Assembly (NCBI GenBank): GCA_025642065.1
Contig: JAODUP010000473.1
Coordinates: 62,001-126,000, forward strand
Direction: 5' to 3'
Source: Paralvinella palmiformis
Lineage: Eukaryota; Annelida; Polychaeta; Terebellida; Alvinellidae
DNA: 64,000 bases
Shown here: piece by piece, positions 34,701-43,853 of the stretch
Numbering within the stretch: the first letter of the stretch is position 1
Layout: each line of letters starts with the position of its first letter
Made by a program: the position numbers and the translations under genes
Notes under the pieces: model-generated
The model's input: only the letters and a program-made list of their open reading frames with translations
Database searches by the model: none
Told to the model about the DNA's origin: nothing

Positions 34701-37040
34701 TTGATCATGTGACTGCCAGAAATTAAATCATAATTCAGTAGCTGTTAAAAGCCCTTATATACATAAACTAGGGAATCTTGATTTAATTAATGTGGTGATA
34801 AGTTATTCCACAATATGTTACCTAATGGCTGACGGGTTTTTTCTTTCATTATTTTAGGTAGAAATTAGTTTCTTTCGTCATGATGAAAGAAATACGTTTC
34901 TTCAACAACAACAAAATTCTAGTGTATATAATATTAAATTTGTTGGCTTGTGTTTCCGAATTAAACTGAACAAAATTGACATATCCATTGCCCCTATACT
35001 GCACTGGTGTCTATATTATACCATTGTCTCCAACACTATAAAGCACCTTAGAACAGCAGAATTATTATTATTATATTATACCATTGTCTCTATATTATAC
35101 CATTGTCTCTGTATTATACAGTTGTCCCTATATTATACTGTTATCTCTATATTATACAGTTGTCTCTATATTATACCATTGTCTCTAACACTATAAAGCA
35201 CCTTAGAACAGCAGAATTATTAGTATTATATTATACCATTGTCTCTATATTATACCATTGTCTCTGTATTATACAGTTGTCCCTATATTATACTGTTATG
35301 TCTATATTATACCATTGTCCATATATTATACCATTATCTCTAACACTGTAAATCACCTTAGAACAGCAGAATTATTATTATATTATACCATTATCTCTAT
35401 ATTATACCATTGTCTCTATATTATACAATTGTCTCTATGTTATACAGTTGTCTTGATATTATACCATTATCCATATATTACATCATTACCTCTATATTAT
35501 ATATACCATTGTCTCTATATTAAGTAGTTCTCTTTTATAGTTTCAGGCAATATGGTCTTGGTTACCTACTCGTATATCACTCTATGAGCCTGTTTTGTTA
35601 TACACATCGTCCGAACACGGTACAAGTCTGTCAACATTCTATGGAAGAGTTGAGGGTACAGAACCTACGTTGTTGATTATCAAGACCAAAAGTGGAGAGG
35701 TAAAATTGGGGGGAGATGATTGTTAGGATGTTATGGGTATGTATATATGTGTAGGGTACAGAACCTAACTGACCATAAAATATGAACAACAAGTAAATCT
35801 TAAGTGTATAACACAATATGGGTAAATGTGACTTGGGGTGAGGGGTGTGTATGGTAAATGTGACTTGGGGGAGGAGGGTAAGTGTATGAATTATTTGGTT
35901 GGTGAATTTGGATTTCGGTACATGAGGTTGAGGATAGGTGAGGATTGTGTGACAATTTGGGGGTGGGGGTAGATTTGGATGACAAGTACAGATTGAGATG
36001 ACTTTGTGGGGGTGAGTATCTTGTGGGGGACTGAGTTATGGGATGACTATTTGATTGGGTGACTATGAAGGCAGGTGATTGTGGGGAGTAGATTTAAGTT
36101 AAATGATTTAGGGTCGCCATTGTGAGGTAATGAGCGTGGAATTATATTAGTGGTAGTTAGGTTATGAAATGAGGACAAAATGGCTGTTAAGGTGAGATGA
36201 TCTGTTGAAATATCTGTTGGACCAGTATCATTTGTCATTACCCGGTAATTTATTGCTGCCTGTGTACACACGTGCAACCATGTGTGTCTGCCTGTCTACA
36301 TGTTTGTGTTTATATGCTTGCCTACATGTTCCATTCATTTCATATTTGTCCATTTGCTTGTCCACTAGTCTTTCAGTCAGTCAGTGTGTCTGTCTCTCCA
36401 TCCATCTTTCTGTCTGTCCACATTAAACAATCCCATTGTCTGTTGTCAGGTATTTGGCGCCTACTGTACCACAGATTGGGAGGACAGACAACAGAACCAG
36501 AAGCAGTATTTCGGAACGGGAGAGAGTTTCGTCTTTACGTTGGCCCCAAAGAAGAGACGCTATTCTTGGGTCGGACTGAAACTGCAAGAGAATACGCCAA
36601 ATATGGCATCTTTATTTATGCGCGGTGACGGCAATACTCTGTTTATAGGAGGAGGGTAAGTCCAGACAGGTGCTCACACACAAACACACACACAACATGT
36701 GATGATTTGCACTTGTTCATGCAAACAGACACACGTGTACGTACATATGCACATATATCCATGCACATGCGCATTCAAGCCTAGAAACAAATCAAACATA
36801 AATGCCCACACAGAAACATGCAGGCACTTTCACACAAAGCTAAATACCATCATTATGGGGAGAAGATGTAATCAGTAATTTGGTATTATTTTTTCCAGTA
36901 ATGGTGTCGCCATATCGTTGGATGGTAATCTGTATAAAGGGTGTAGTCAGAAATGTCAGACATTCGATAATCCGCCATTAGTAGAAGGAGAAGATTTCGA
37001 ATGTGTCACCATAGAAGTGTTTGGCTTCAAGAGCGACTAG
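18577..37040 (+). CDS. TBC1D24: TBC1D24 (Skywalker) orthologue, nine coding exons, complete
   Basis: The nine exons join into 1614 coding bases, 537 residues plus stop; the human protein is 559 residues. Residues about 45-300 form a TBC domain (exons 1-6), with the family signature RVALAILNLFHKHV in exon 4. Residues about 372-537 form a TLDc domain: IWSWLP, YEPVLLYTSSEHG, EPTLLIIKTKSGEVFGAY, a GTGE/FVF block and the C-terminal EVFGFKSD. Family knowledge: TBC1D24 binds ARF6 and phosphoinositides and acts in synaptic vesicle and endosomal traffic; TLDc proteins protect against oxidative stress and touch the V-ATPase. As in known members, I see no IxxDxxR arginine-finger motif, so Rab-GAP catalysis is unlikely. 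The loop inserted in the human TLDc domain is absent. The start has two adjacent ATGs; the second (18580) has the better Kozak context. Confidence 0.95.
18884..21296 (+). other. TBC1D24 intron 1
   Basis: It contains a 22-bp perfect palindrome at 20374-20395 and a degenerate tandem array at about 20760-21110 built on CAATCATAACATACC and CAATCACCACAT. I see nothing else recognisable. Confidence 0.8.
20760..21110 (+). repeat. Degenerate ~30-bp tandem array
   Basis: Repeated words TCAATCACCACAT, CCCAATCATAACATA and CCTCAGTCA alternate about ten times with irregular spacing. It ends about 190 bp before TBC1D24 exon 2. Confidence 0.8.
21297..21607 (+). CDS. TBC1D24: TBC1D24 coding exon 2
   Basis: Acceptor TCTCACAG|ATG, donor GCG|GTAAGT, 311 bases. 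It contains the TBC core PTFVDVSTKEHYHISEPG, CPDITYAPLVFPICCLLLHY and the helix ending LSDLAKKYA. The order matches human TBC1D24 (PEFVD..., FPDISFCPALP..., LLLHY). Confidence 0.95.
21660..22800 (+). repeat. Degenerate ~24-bp tandem region (GTGGTTACATGTTGTAG...)
   Basis: The words GGTTACATGTTGTAG and TTGTGGGTAG recur dozens of times with drift. The array is interrupted at 22190-22485 by a MITE; sequence similar to AGTTAGAGTAGCTACAG with ATAAATATGCTGTTT occurs on both sides of the insertion. Confidence 0.8.
22190..22485 (+). mobile_element. hAT-like MITE, right terminus lost
   Basis: It starts with the terminal sequence CAGACATGGGGTC and shares the internal order AATTCCACATCA, ACTTACTACTTTTTT, ATGAGTAGGTA, GTAGTTTATAT, GTCATGGAAGAAATATTTC with the complete element at 33967-34302. 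The right inverted terminus is missing or decayed. Confidence 0.8.
22967..23110 (+). mobile_element. Family-1 SINE, diverged
   Basis: GGGGCGCCTCCGTGGCCTAACTGG head, GAGTTCAAACCCC B box, GTGTTTCATCTTTCACTT body and GTGCACAAAAATGGCTGTAAA end. The central part is shortened. Confidence 0.75.
23226..23405 (+). mobile_element. Family-4 SINE
   Basis: The head TGGTAGTTCAGTAGTTAGAC, the B box GGTTTGAATCTGAC and the body GTGTTTCTGGGATGTTTCCCC to GTGTGACCAGCGCCGAGGCTAAAT are all visible. The end has CACTCACTGAGTCACTC. Confidence 0.65.
23600..23762 (+). mobile_element. Diverged family-1 SINE
   Basis: It retains GTCAAATCCC, GGGTGTTTCATCTTCCACTT, CACTGGAGGTTGGCCAGCCC and AAAGTGGCCATCAAACAGCAGCATTTACATTT. 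Confidence 0.6.
24378..24500 (+). mobile_element. Family-4 SINE fragment
   Basis: It contains GGTTGTGGGTTCGAATCTGG, a good B box, followed by CATACCTGTGTTCATGAGATTTGCTTCC. The remainder is not recognisable. Confidence 0.5.
24543..24732 (+). mobile_element. Family-1 SINE with (ATC)n tail
   Basis: A well-preserved copy, from GGGGCACCTCCATGGTCTAG to GTGCACAAAAGG with a terminal run of about nine ATC units. The ATC-type tail is shared by the best copies and suggests that the mobilising LINE recognises such an end. Confidence 0.9.
25252..25353 (+). CDS. TBC1D24: TBC1D24 coding exon 3
   Basis: A 102-base exon between TTCTTACAG and TTG|GTAAGT, residues 207-240. It encodes the block ending in WIWWIFRDLPFTHL, matching human DWQRWLFGELPLCYFA. 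Confidence 0.95.
25980..26070 (+). CDS. TBC1D24: TBC1D24 coding exon 4
   Basis: 91 bases, acceptor TTATTTCAG, donor GTTG|GTGAGT. It encodes RVIDCYLVEGPKILYRVALA, the most conserved piece of the TBC domain in this family. Confidence 0.96.
26970..27290 (-). mobile_element. Family-3 SINE, near full length
   Basis: On the minus strand it starts with a tRNA-like head (GATAGCTCAGTTAGTTAGAG, an A-box-like segment; GGTTCGAGGCCC, a B box). The body contains GAGTCAGGGATAATAATA and it ends AAAGCGCC...GCGCTATATAAATATCACATA. That 3' end resembles those of several invertebrate LINE and SINE families. A truncated copy is at 6083-6305. Confidence 0.85.
27946..28232 (+). mobile_element. Family-1 SINE, outer copy of a nested pair
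   Basis: GGGGCGCCTCCATGGTCTAACT is interrupted at 27965 and resumes at 28082 with GGTAGTTTGGTTGGCC, then follows the family order to CATAAAAACATCAAACATCC. Confidence 0.8.
27966..28067 (+). mobile_element. Short family-1 SINE inserted in the A-box region of another copy
   Basis: Only about 102 bp: the complete tRNA-like head through GGTTGTTTCATC, followed at once by a CATCATT-like tail. Perfect 14-base duplications TCCATGGTCTAACT at 27952-27965 and 28068-28081 bound it. The body is missing between two TTCATC/CATC words. Confidence 0.85.
29236..29395 (+). mobile_element. Family-1 SINE, diverged
   Basis: GGGTTCAAACTC B box, GGGTGTTTCATCTTTCAATTCG, TAGGTCGCTCAGCTCATTTAGCC and AAAAGTGGCCTTAAAACAGC in family order. 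Confidence 0.75.
29722..29816 (+). CDS. TBC1D24: TBC1D24 coding exon 5
   Basis: 95 bases, acceptor TTTCCTTGCAG, donor AAG|GTTAGC. It encodes VKANAGKLDGDLDRALSQFC and PVSPEKFLK, matching human FVRDIAKTVSPEKLLEKAF. Confidence 0.95.
30061..30267 (+). CDS. TBC1D24: TBC1D24 coding exon 6
   Basis: 207 bases, acceptor AATATTTCAG, donor CAG|GTAGGT directly followed by a short TG tract. It starts VAFQIRRFSRKELRKHQLKA, matching human AFAIRLFSRKEIQLLQ, and then holds the variable linker between the TBC and TLDc domains. Confidence 0.95.
31942..32520. mobile_element. LINE (CR1/L2-type) C-terminal fragment with internal inversion
   Basis: The minus strand of 31942-32226 encodes a degraded reverse-transcriptase C-terminal segment; the diagnostic words are KILVQAVIISRLDYGNTLLY. 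The plus strand of about 32350-32508 encodes the segment that normally follows it, with RRILNKYDRISSHLQRLH and DGLHPYLCDL and in-frame stops. The two halves point away from each other. This is dead retrotransposon sequence. Confidence 0.75.
32890..33040 (+). mobile_element. Family-4 SINE
   Basis: GTTCCGATAGCACAGTTATTCGAGC head, GGTTGTGGGTTTGAATC B box, TTTTTGTGGGAGTGGTCCC and GTGTCACCAGTGATGAGGCTAA in family order. Confidence 0.65.
33967..34302 (+). mobile_element. hAT-like MITE, complete, 336 bp
   Basis: It has perfect 13-base terminal inverted repeats: CAGACATGGGGTC at the left and GACCCCATGTCTG at the right. Flanks are GTAAAGAA (33959-33966) and ATAAAGAA (34303-34310), an 8-bp target duplication with one mismatch. 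A CAG terminus and an 8-bp duplication are the pattern of the hAT superfamily. No coding capacity, so it depended on a transposase elsewhere. Confidence 0.85.
34990..35528 (+). repeat. 155-bp higher-order tandem repeat built from 19-bp units
   Basis: The landmark AACACT(A/G)TAAA recurs at 155-bp spacing (35032, 35187, 35342). Each large unit has a retroelement-like tail, AGCACCTTAGAACAGCAG plus ATTATTATT, followed by about six 19-bp units of TATTATACCATTGTCTCTA. Its length leaves three overlapping open frames that are not genes. Confidence 0.92.
35547..35699 (+). CDS. TBC1D24: TBC1D24 coding exon 7
   Basis: 153 bases, donor GAG|GTAAAA. It starts AIWSWLPTRISLYEPVLLYT, the beginning of TLDc. 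Two AG acceptors six bases apart (35539-35540 and 35545-35546) are both in frame; use of the first adds Phe-Gln. I chose the second by its TTTCAG consensus. Confidence 0.92.
36450..36655 (+). CDS. TBC1D24: TBC1D24 coding exon 8
   Basis: 206 bases, acceptor TTGTCAG, donor GAGG|GTAAGT. It carries VFGAYCTTDWEDRQ, YFGTGESFVFTL, a short loop, then SLFMRGDGNTLFIGGG, all TLDc landmarks. The long loop of vertebrate TBC1D24 is replaced by about ten residues. Confidence 0.95.
36899..37040 (+). CDS. TBC1D24: TBC1D24 coding exon 9 with stop
   Basis: 142 bases to TAG at 37038-37040, acceptor TTTTCCAG. It encodes GVAISLDGNLYKGCSQKCQT, then NPPLVEGEDFECVTIEVFGF, the end of TLDc. Confidence 0.95.
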
Positions 37041-37925
37041 TTCTGACACCTAGCGAATGCGGCGGCCTTCCCAGTGCCTCCCCCTGGCGAATGAACCGCG
37101 CTGCTATCACTAGCAGTTAAGACTGTGGGCAGCGCTTCGTGATATGTCAGTCTTGTGATGATATCTCTTCATTTGAGCACATTGACAGATTAACCTAAGC
37201 TAGGGATTAACGTATTAGTTAGAAGTACTTACCTAGAATTGTGGGCCATGGGCAGGTGTGTGTATGTGTGCCTGCGTGCATACATGCATGTGATCACTGG
37301 CACAGAGAATTTGTTGTAATTACACCCCCTGGTTCATTTATCATTGGCCTAAACTTAGAATGGTCATGGTAATCTTTGAAACTAAAAAAATGATGTGTAT
37401 TGTCACCTCAGTACCAAGGCTGCTTTGCAAAGCTTACTGGGGGAACAGTTATTTAAGGAGTGTGGGTGGAGGCATGTATATGTAGATTAACACTAATCCT
37501 GTAAAATTAAAATAACCAGAATACCTGAAGAACTCATTTCTGTCTCAAAGTGCATGTTCAAGTATACCTCGTGTGCAATTTTGCAATCTGACATCATTAG
37601 TGTAATTATCCCCACAATGGGGATGTTCGTCTTCAGACAGTTTTCAAGATACTTGTGTCACAATCAGTGACATGCTTTCTGTTTCTTATATTCTACTGTG
37701 TTTCAATGGTTTAAGCATTTCAGTATATTGTTCAGATATCCGAGCGACTAGTGTTCACTCACTTCGTAGATTTACCCATTCAACGTGCTGCATGATTTCA
37801 GGCCATAGTATTAATTATATCATATAACAGCAAAACAAATTTAATACGGTGCACAATGCTTAATCTGCGAGGAGGAGATTTGCATCTACTCGATGTAGGT
37901 TTAAAAAGGCTCGCATCTTATTGTA

Positions 37926-37931
37926 AATAAA
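37926..37931 (+). other. TBC1D24: Candidate polyadenylation signal for TBC1D24
   Basis: The first AATAAA downstream of the stop codon, 886 bases after it. Another lies at 39650-39655. Which is used cannot be told from sequence. Confidence 0.4.
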
Positions 37932-40609
37932 TTGTTGACATCATCCAGGTACAGAATGTTCAGATGATGGGAGATGCTAAAATATGTACAGCTTCGGTTA
38001 ACTAGACCCATATGATGGTGTTAAATGTTGTTAATGTGTCAGGCAACAGCACCATTTTACATCTTGTGTACACCATACCTGTTCTTTCAAACTGTGACTC
38101 TTATATTTACCTCTGCAGTGCCATAACTGAGATGCAGTTGATTTTCCAGTGTTTGCCTGAGACACAAGAATAGCTCGGTGATATCATTTGCAGTCCATAT
38201 TTTACGTATTTTGAGCACAGAGCCACTGGCTGGTGACAGTTGTCCAATATGACATTATTCAACGAGCAACCATAGTTCTATCTACAAAATTGTTATTTAA
38301 ATTTCTTATTGGATTATTCTTGATCCAATGACAAGGATCATTAAAATTGTGACTACCAGAAAGTGAAATTTAATTGTCGTCAGAATAGTACTTCATGTTT
38401 TAAAAAAATTCGGAATAACCATCATGGCAGTCTGTTCTGTTCAATTTTGTCAATTGTAATTCAGTTTGTTTCTCACTGATTTTCTACTGCTTTAATGAGG
38501 ACTATTTTACAGCCTGATTCATATAAAACTTCTGATCCATACAGTGTTCGTAGATTAATGTCATATTATTTAATCGTGTAATAATTTTTAATCTAGTGAC
38601 ATTATATTGGACAGCCTACGATCGTTTAATTATCAAACACCACAGAATTATAAACACATTTTAATGTGTTTCCTCTCTGGAGATGGGTTAAGTAAATGGG
38701 CCTAAAAATGGAAGTACAGCTACATCGAACCTGGCTTGTCCAAATATTCGTCTTCCTAATGTCAGTTGTAATACGGGATAAAATTACAACAGCTTGGTGG
38801 AATATTAACCTGTGTTTGTTTATTGGTAAACATCCGTATATATCGTCCATTCTGATCATGTTTACATAAATTAAAACTTTGTTAAATGTTTTTGTTGAGT
38901 TTGTATTCTTATTTCTATTTTGATGTTTATTATAGTTCATATCTTTTGATTTGTGATTTTTGTCCTGAATTTTTTTTCCCAATTATTTCCGACAACTTAC
39001 ATTAGCCTTCTGCAAATATGATGCTGTTTGTAGCTGAATGCTGGGGAAAAAACGGTGTCTCGTTCTCGCGTAATTTATGTTCTTAAATGTTGTATGTTTT
39101 GTGTTCGTTTCATTGTGGCACATGATTTTGTTGTTGTTTCTGGTTTAAACATTATTGTTCCCACAAGCGTATCGCCTCTTGCCATAGGTACGACCTCTGC
39201 GTGATGTGTGATCTAGTCTGTAAGAATTTATTAATATGTTTATCTGTTTGTCTACTGAGTTAATCCAACCCCGCCAATTGCTGTTCATCAACAAGATCAT
39301 GTGATCCTTGTCATGTGACCTCGGTAACAATTGATGAATGAATACCTCTTAATTGGATCATTTGCCTGCGTTTCATTGTTATTTGGAGTAGGGCTGAAGA
39401 TTTCTAAATGGTGATGGTGGATGTTTTGTTGCTAAAGTTTTAGTGTACTGGTTTGACTAACATTGTTGATATAACATTTACAATTGTGTGTGTGTGCATG
39501 TGTGTCTGTGTGTTGCTGAGGGTATATATTAATCGTGTGACTTATACAGTATATTCAGACCATCACAATTTTCAGTAGGCATATATTGAAAGCCTCAAAC
39601 AATAAGATACAGATTACAATTTTTGCGTCTATAAGCATTAGCCCAAACCAATAAACATCCGAAGTTGCACCAAGGGAAAAAGTAATACTAGAAAGTAGAC
39701 TTTGGAGCACCATTGCTGAGTGCAAATTATGCTGTCAGGTCTTTGGTGTGGCAGTGTCAAGTACATCAGTGTAAATGGACACCTATTTATACTGGCCAAT
39801 AGGGTCAGCCGATGTTAGGCTGTTGCTTCTGTTAGTCAGCAACAAATTTGTGTCCGAAATATGTCCGGTCAAATCCCCCGTGTAGTTAGGTCACATCAGT
39901 CAATGGTGTGGCATTACTGTCTTTCGTTGTAGAGTGCCAGCACTGTGTGTGTGTATGTGTTTTGGAACGTGGATTAGATAGGATTATTCGTGACGCCTGT
40001 GGTGATAATCACTATGTGTTGGATGTAATTCTCCAGATGTTGTGTTGTCAGTATTTCGTACAGCTTCACTGTCTGGATGGATAATACAATTAGGCTTCGG
40101 AGGAATTGTTTTTATTGCTATCTTGTAGGAAATGTTGTCCAAAAATTGTCAACAACCGCCTTGCTTCACTCCAGGACTTGTGTACCTGTCTGTGTGTTAG
40201 AGGGGGGGGGGGTTTCCTAGAGTCCCAAGTTGAACAAGTATAGAGTATATATATATATATATATATATTCACTTGACATTATTCTGTGTATATGTGTGTT
40301 TAAACACATTCATCTTCATGTGCAATAATTTAATATAATCATGGTATAGATTCAATTAGTTATTTGTTGTGATGCAAGCCGAGTTGAGAGTTGATGAGAT
40401 TGTGCCACGTCTACTGTCTCAAAACAGTTTTAGGGCATTATTATATTGCAAAATGCTGGCTGTGGTGTATTGTGGATGTCGGATGCATAGTATCAGTGCT
40501 GTGTAGGCATCACCATGTTGTTGCGATGTGGTATGTGGACTGCTTTGTTGCATAGATGTGGTGTGGATACTGTTGGCACCACTGCATTGTATGGACATCA
40601 TTATGTCGT

Positions 40610-40895
40610 GTCATAGTTGTTGGGGCATCATTGTGTTGCAACTTGTATCAGTGTTGTAAGGACATCATTGTGTTGTATCAGTGTTGTAATAACACTAATG
40701 AGTTGTATTAGTTTGGTAAGAACATCAGTGTGTTGTAATAACACTATTGTGTTGTATTGGTTTTCTAGGAACACCATTATGTTATGTCAGTGTTGTAAGA
40801 ACACCATTGTGTTGTATCAGTGTTGTAAGGTCACCATTGCATTGTATCAGTGTTGTAAGGAGACTGTTGTGTGTTGTATTGGTATTGTTTAACAT
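40610..40895 (+). repeat. Degenerate tandem array (GTTGTATCAGTGTTGTAAG...)
   Basis: GTGTTGTA, TCAGTGTTGTAAG and AACACCATTGTG recur about eight times. The array produces an open frame rich in Cys, Ile and Val that I read as non-coding. Confidence 0.8.
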
Positions 40896-42802
40896 GTGTC
40901 CTGTATAACCAGTATCACTCACCATATTATTGACACACGCAGGTAGTACAGTATGTGTACATTATTTAAACTGTTTAAAATATATTTCTATATTCAGGAC
41001 TGTGCTTAATCTTATTCCTAATAATTGTTTATTTTATTTAACAAATGATAAAGTATTATTCTCTATCAGTATATATATATATATATATATATATATGCAT
41101 TTTAAATTTTGTTCTAAAACAGTTCATGCATGAAATATTGTAATTATTTCACCACTGATATCAATACTGTATTAGCTATGGTTAAGTGTGCATTTGATAA
41201 ATATCCATTTGACAAAAGGCAGATATAGGTAACACTGCCAGTATAGAGTTTGCTAGTTTTCACCTATATCGAGTAGAATATGATAAGACGCTGCTGTGAT
41301 TTATTCAACACTTGGATGAGTTAATCATATAATGGCCGATGTGTGTGCGTGTGCATGTTGCCACTTTCACCATCTGTTTGTAATATCACATTTGTTTGCT
41401 GCGACTGTTAGTATTTGTAAGCATTTTACTCCGTCAGCGATTTACGTGCTGGTCCAACTTACATTACATCTGCCATACCGGTCACATCTGATGTTGCTGC
41501 TATGATGAAGTAAACAAACAAACAATCTTCAGCCTTAGTAATCAGTATTCCTCAAACACATAAACTGTATGTCAGGGGACGTGGTTAAGAGTGTTCTGTT
41601 AAGCATCTCCCTTTATCATATTCCTCGGTCATACAGGTGAAACATCCCCAAGACACAAACAACATGGTTTTGAACCCAAAGCCTGGACATTTGTGCTACC
41701 AATGCACTGGTATCTGTGAGCACCTCGGGTTTTGTGTACACTTACAGGAACTAGTATATTAAAGTTGTGTACTGAAATACTGATGACGTACAAACATATG
41801 ACTTGGTGTCAAAACTTTTAGAAAGTGCTGCGTTATACCATACTGTCGAGTGTATGGCTCCGGAAACCAAAATCTCTTTATTATAATGCTTTAAAATCAA
41901 GAATATTTTAACTGGGCAATTATATACGATAAATAACTCTTCATTTGGAACTGTCTAGAAAATATTGGTACTTCAGGTTGATGGTTTAGGTAGTTAATGT
42001 AAATGCAGTTGTCTTTGATAGATAATCTGTTTACATTTCAACTAGTGTACTGCCTTAGGTTATATTTGTTCTGAGAGAGCACTGATGTGAAATTTATTTT
42101 GTGTGTGTGTGTGTGTGCAAGAAATTTTGTCTATTAATGTGCATGGGTTGGTGTCGATTCTAACTCATTCCAGCTAATCAAAATGTAACTCGTATACAGG
42201 ATGATCCCAGAACTTATTGCTAACGGTAATGATAACACCCGATAACAATAAACAGTTAATGCTACTGGTTGTTTGCGTAAAACAATTCGTTTCCAATCAC
42301 AACAGACATGCATGAAATATTTGCCTTGAAAGACCATCTGTGTTCAGTGACCTTAATTTTATGAGCATCTCTGAACTCCGGAATAAAGCACGGATGGACA
42401 TGGATAAAATTCTAAAGAATTTGGTTAATATACATTTGAAATCAAGTAACTGTTGAGCCATCTTGACTTGAACATTAACTGCATATTCCTCTAAACATCG
42501 GAAACAAATGGGAATTTTTATCAAATTAAAACAAATATCTGGACATTTAATCATTAACTAAATGCTCAATAAACAAAGATAACCGTTTGTAGTTTTTGTC
42601 TGAACAAATGAACTATCCTTTATATAGCCACCACATTGTTTATATCTCGTTCATCTATATATATATATATATATATATATGGCTGAGAAGTGACTTGAAG
42701 GAAACGAGGTGATCATCCTGAAACCTTTTGTTGATGAATGAAACTAGAAATAGAACAACGGACGAGGAAAAACAGAAATCATGGCAGTGAACCCAGTCAT
42801 GT

Positions 42803-42808
42803 TTTATT
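42803..42808 (-). other. ZC3H13: Candidate polyadenylation signal for ZC3H13
   Basis: An AATAAA on the minus strand, about 890 bases past the stop codon. A second is at 42857-42862. A 3' UTR ending here would include the tandem array at 43.1-43.6 kb. Confidence 0.35.
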
Positions 42809-43129
42809 TGTTTTATCAATGATAACTAACATTGAGAACAATACAAAATGATGACATTTATTATTACATACCTAAAATGTACGCGTTCAACAGAACGGTC
42901 AGATGAACATCTGCCATTAAACATCGCCCAATACGACAAAAGCTATCTACATCATTAACACGAACCACTTTAAATAAATTAATACTTTCAAGATTAAAAC
43001 TGAATTAATGAAATGTATTTCCTTAGCGAACAACAACTGAATTAAGGCGAAATAAGCTCGTCTCGTGTAAATCAATGCTGGTGGAATTATTACATGACAA
43101 GACATGCCACATCTAGACGGTCATACAAC

Positions 43130-43580
43130 AGCGTACCGCATCAAGACTGTTGTTTACTAGTGTATCCTATATAGCCTTGTACAACATCTACATAGTCAGT
43201 CTTATACAACATCTAACCAGTAATACAATCTTGTACAACATCTAGACTGTCATATAGTAATGTACAACATCTACATAGTCATACAATCCTATACTACCTA
43301 TAGACAGTCATACAATTCTGTATAACATCTATATAGTCGTACAGTTTTGTATAACATCTTCTACCCCGTCTAGCCAGTCAGTCTTGTACAACATCTAGAT
43401 AGTCACACAATCAGGTACCCCATCCAGCCAGTCATACAGACTTGTACAACATCTAAAGTCATACAGTCTTTTAAAACAACTAGCCAGTCATAGTCTTTTA
43501 CAACAACTACACAGTGATACAATCTTGTACTATATCCTAATATCATACACTCGGGGACCACATTCAGACAGTCACAAAGT
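43130..43580 (+). repeat. Degenerate ~30-bp tandem array next to the ZC3H13 stop
   Basis: TCATACAATCTTGTACAACA and CTAGACAGTC-like words recur about a dozen times with drift. The array lies 120-570 bases past the ZC3H13 stop codon, so it is probably transcribed in the 3' UTR. Confidence 0.8.
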
Positions 43581-43700
43581 AGACTAAAACATAAAGATAA
43601 GCGTACAATTCAGATACTCTCCCATACACAATATAGACCACAATGAAGTAAATTAGCTAATGATACTAAAGTAGATTCACCGATGTTTAACTGGATCTTT

Positions 43701-43853
43701 TTAAGAAGCAGCTATTTCTTGTTCTGTTGTGTGTTTGATATTAAGATTAGCTGTAACTGACTGAGGTCTTTCAGCACGGAATATCTGAACACTTTGACGA
43801 TAAAGTTCATGATCAACTATTTGCGCTGGATACAGGTGTAGACTGTCACAGTC
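43701..43853 (-). CDS. ZC3H13: ZC3H13 exon q (last coding exon)
   Basis: 153 bases, acceptor CTGTTTCAG, ends TCT TAA. It encodes IVDHELYRQSVQIFRAERPQ, matching human MVDNELLRLSLRLFKRK. Confidence 0.93.
   Translation of the reverse strand, partial: DCDSLHLYPAQIVDHELYRQSVQIFRAERPQSVTANLNIKHTTEQEIAAS

Larger units (their letters stand above)
30268..35546 (+). other. TBC1D24 intron 6
   Basis: The longest intron of the gene, 5.3 kb. It contains several family-3-like 3' tails (about 30930-31020, 31447-31530 and 34405-34495), a rearranged LINE fragment (31942-32520), a family-4 SINE, a complete hAT-like MITE and a higher-order tandem repeat that ends about 20 bp before exon 7. Confidence 0.85.
37041..43700. 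other. Region between two convergent genes, with both 3' UTRs
   Basis: No coding exon recognised. Near the left end lies the TBC1D24 3' UTR, with an AATAAA at 37926; near the right end the ZC3H13 3' UTR. The middle (38.0-42.6 kb) holds AT-rich sequence, TA and TG microsatellites, a degenerate tandem array at 40.6-40.9 kb and a probable family-4 SINE remnant at about 41.6-41.7 kb on the minus strand. Confidence 0.75.

Noticed and set aside
34948..35527. Three overlapping Leu/Tyr-rich open frames
   Set aside because: All are generated by the 19-bp/155-bp tandem array.
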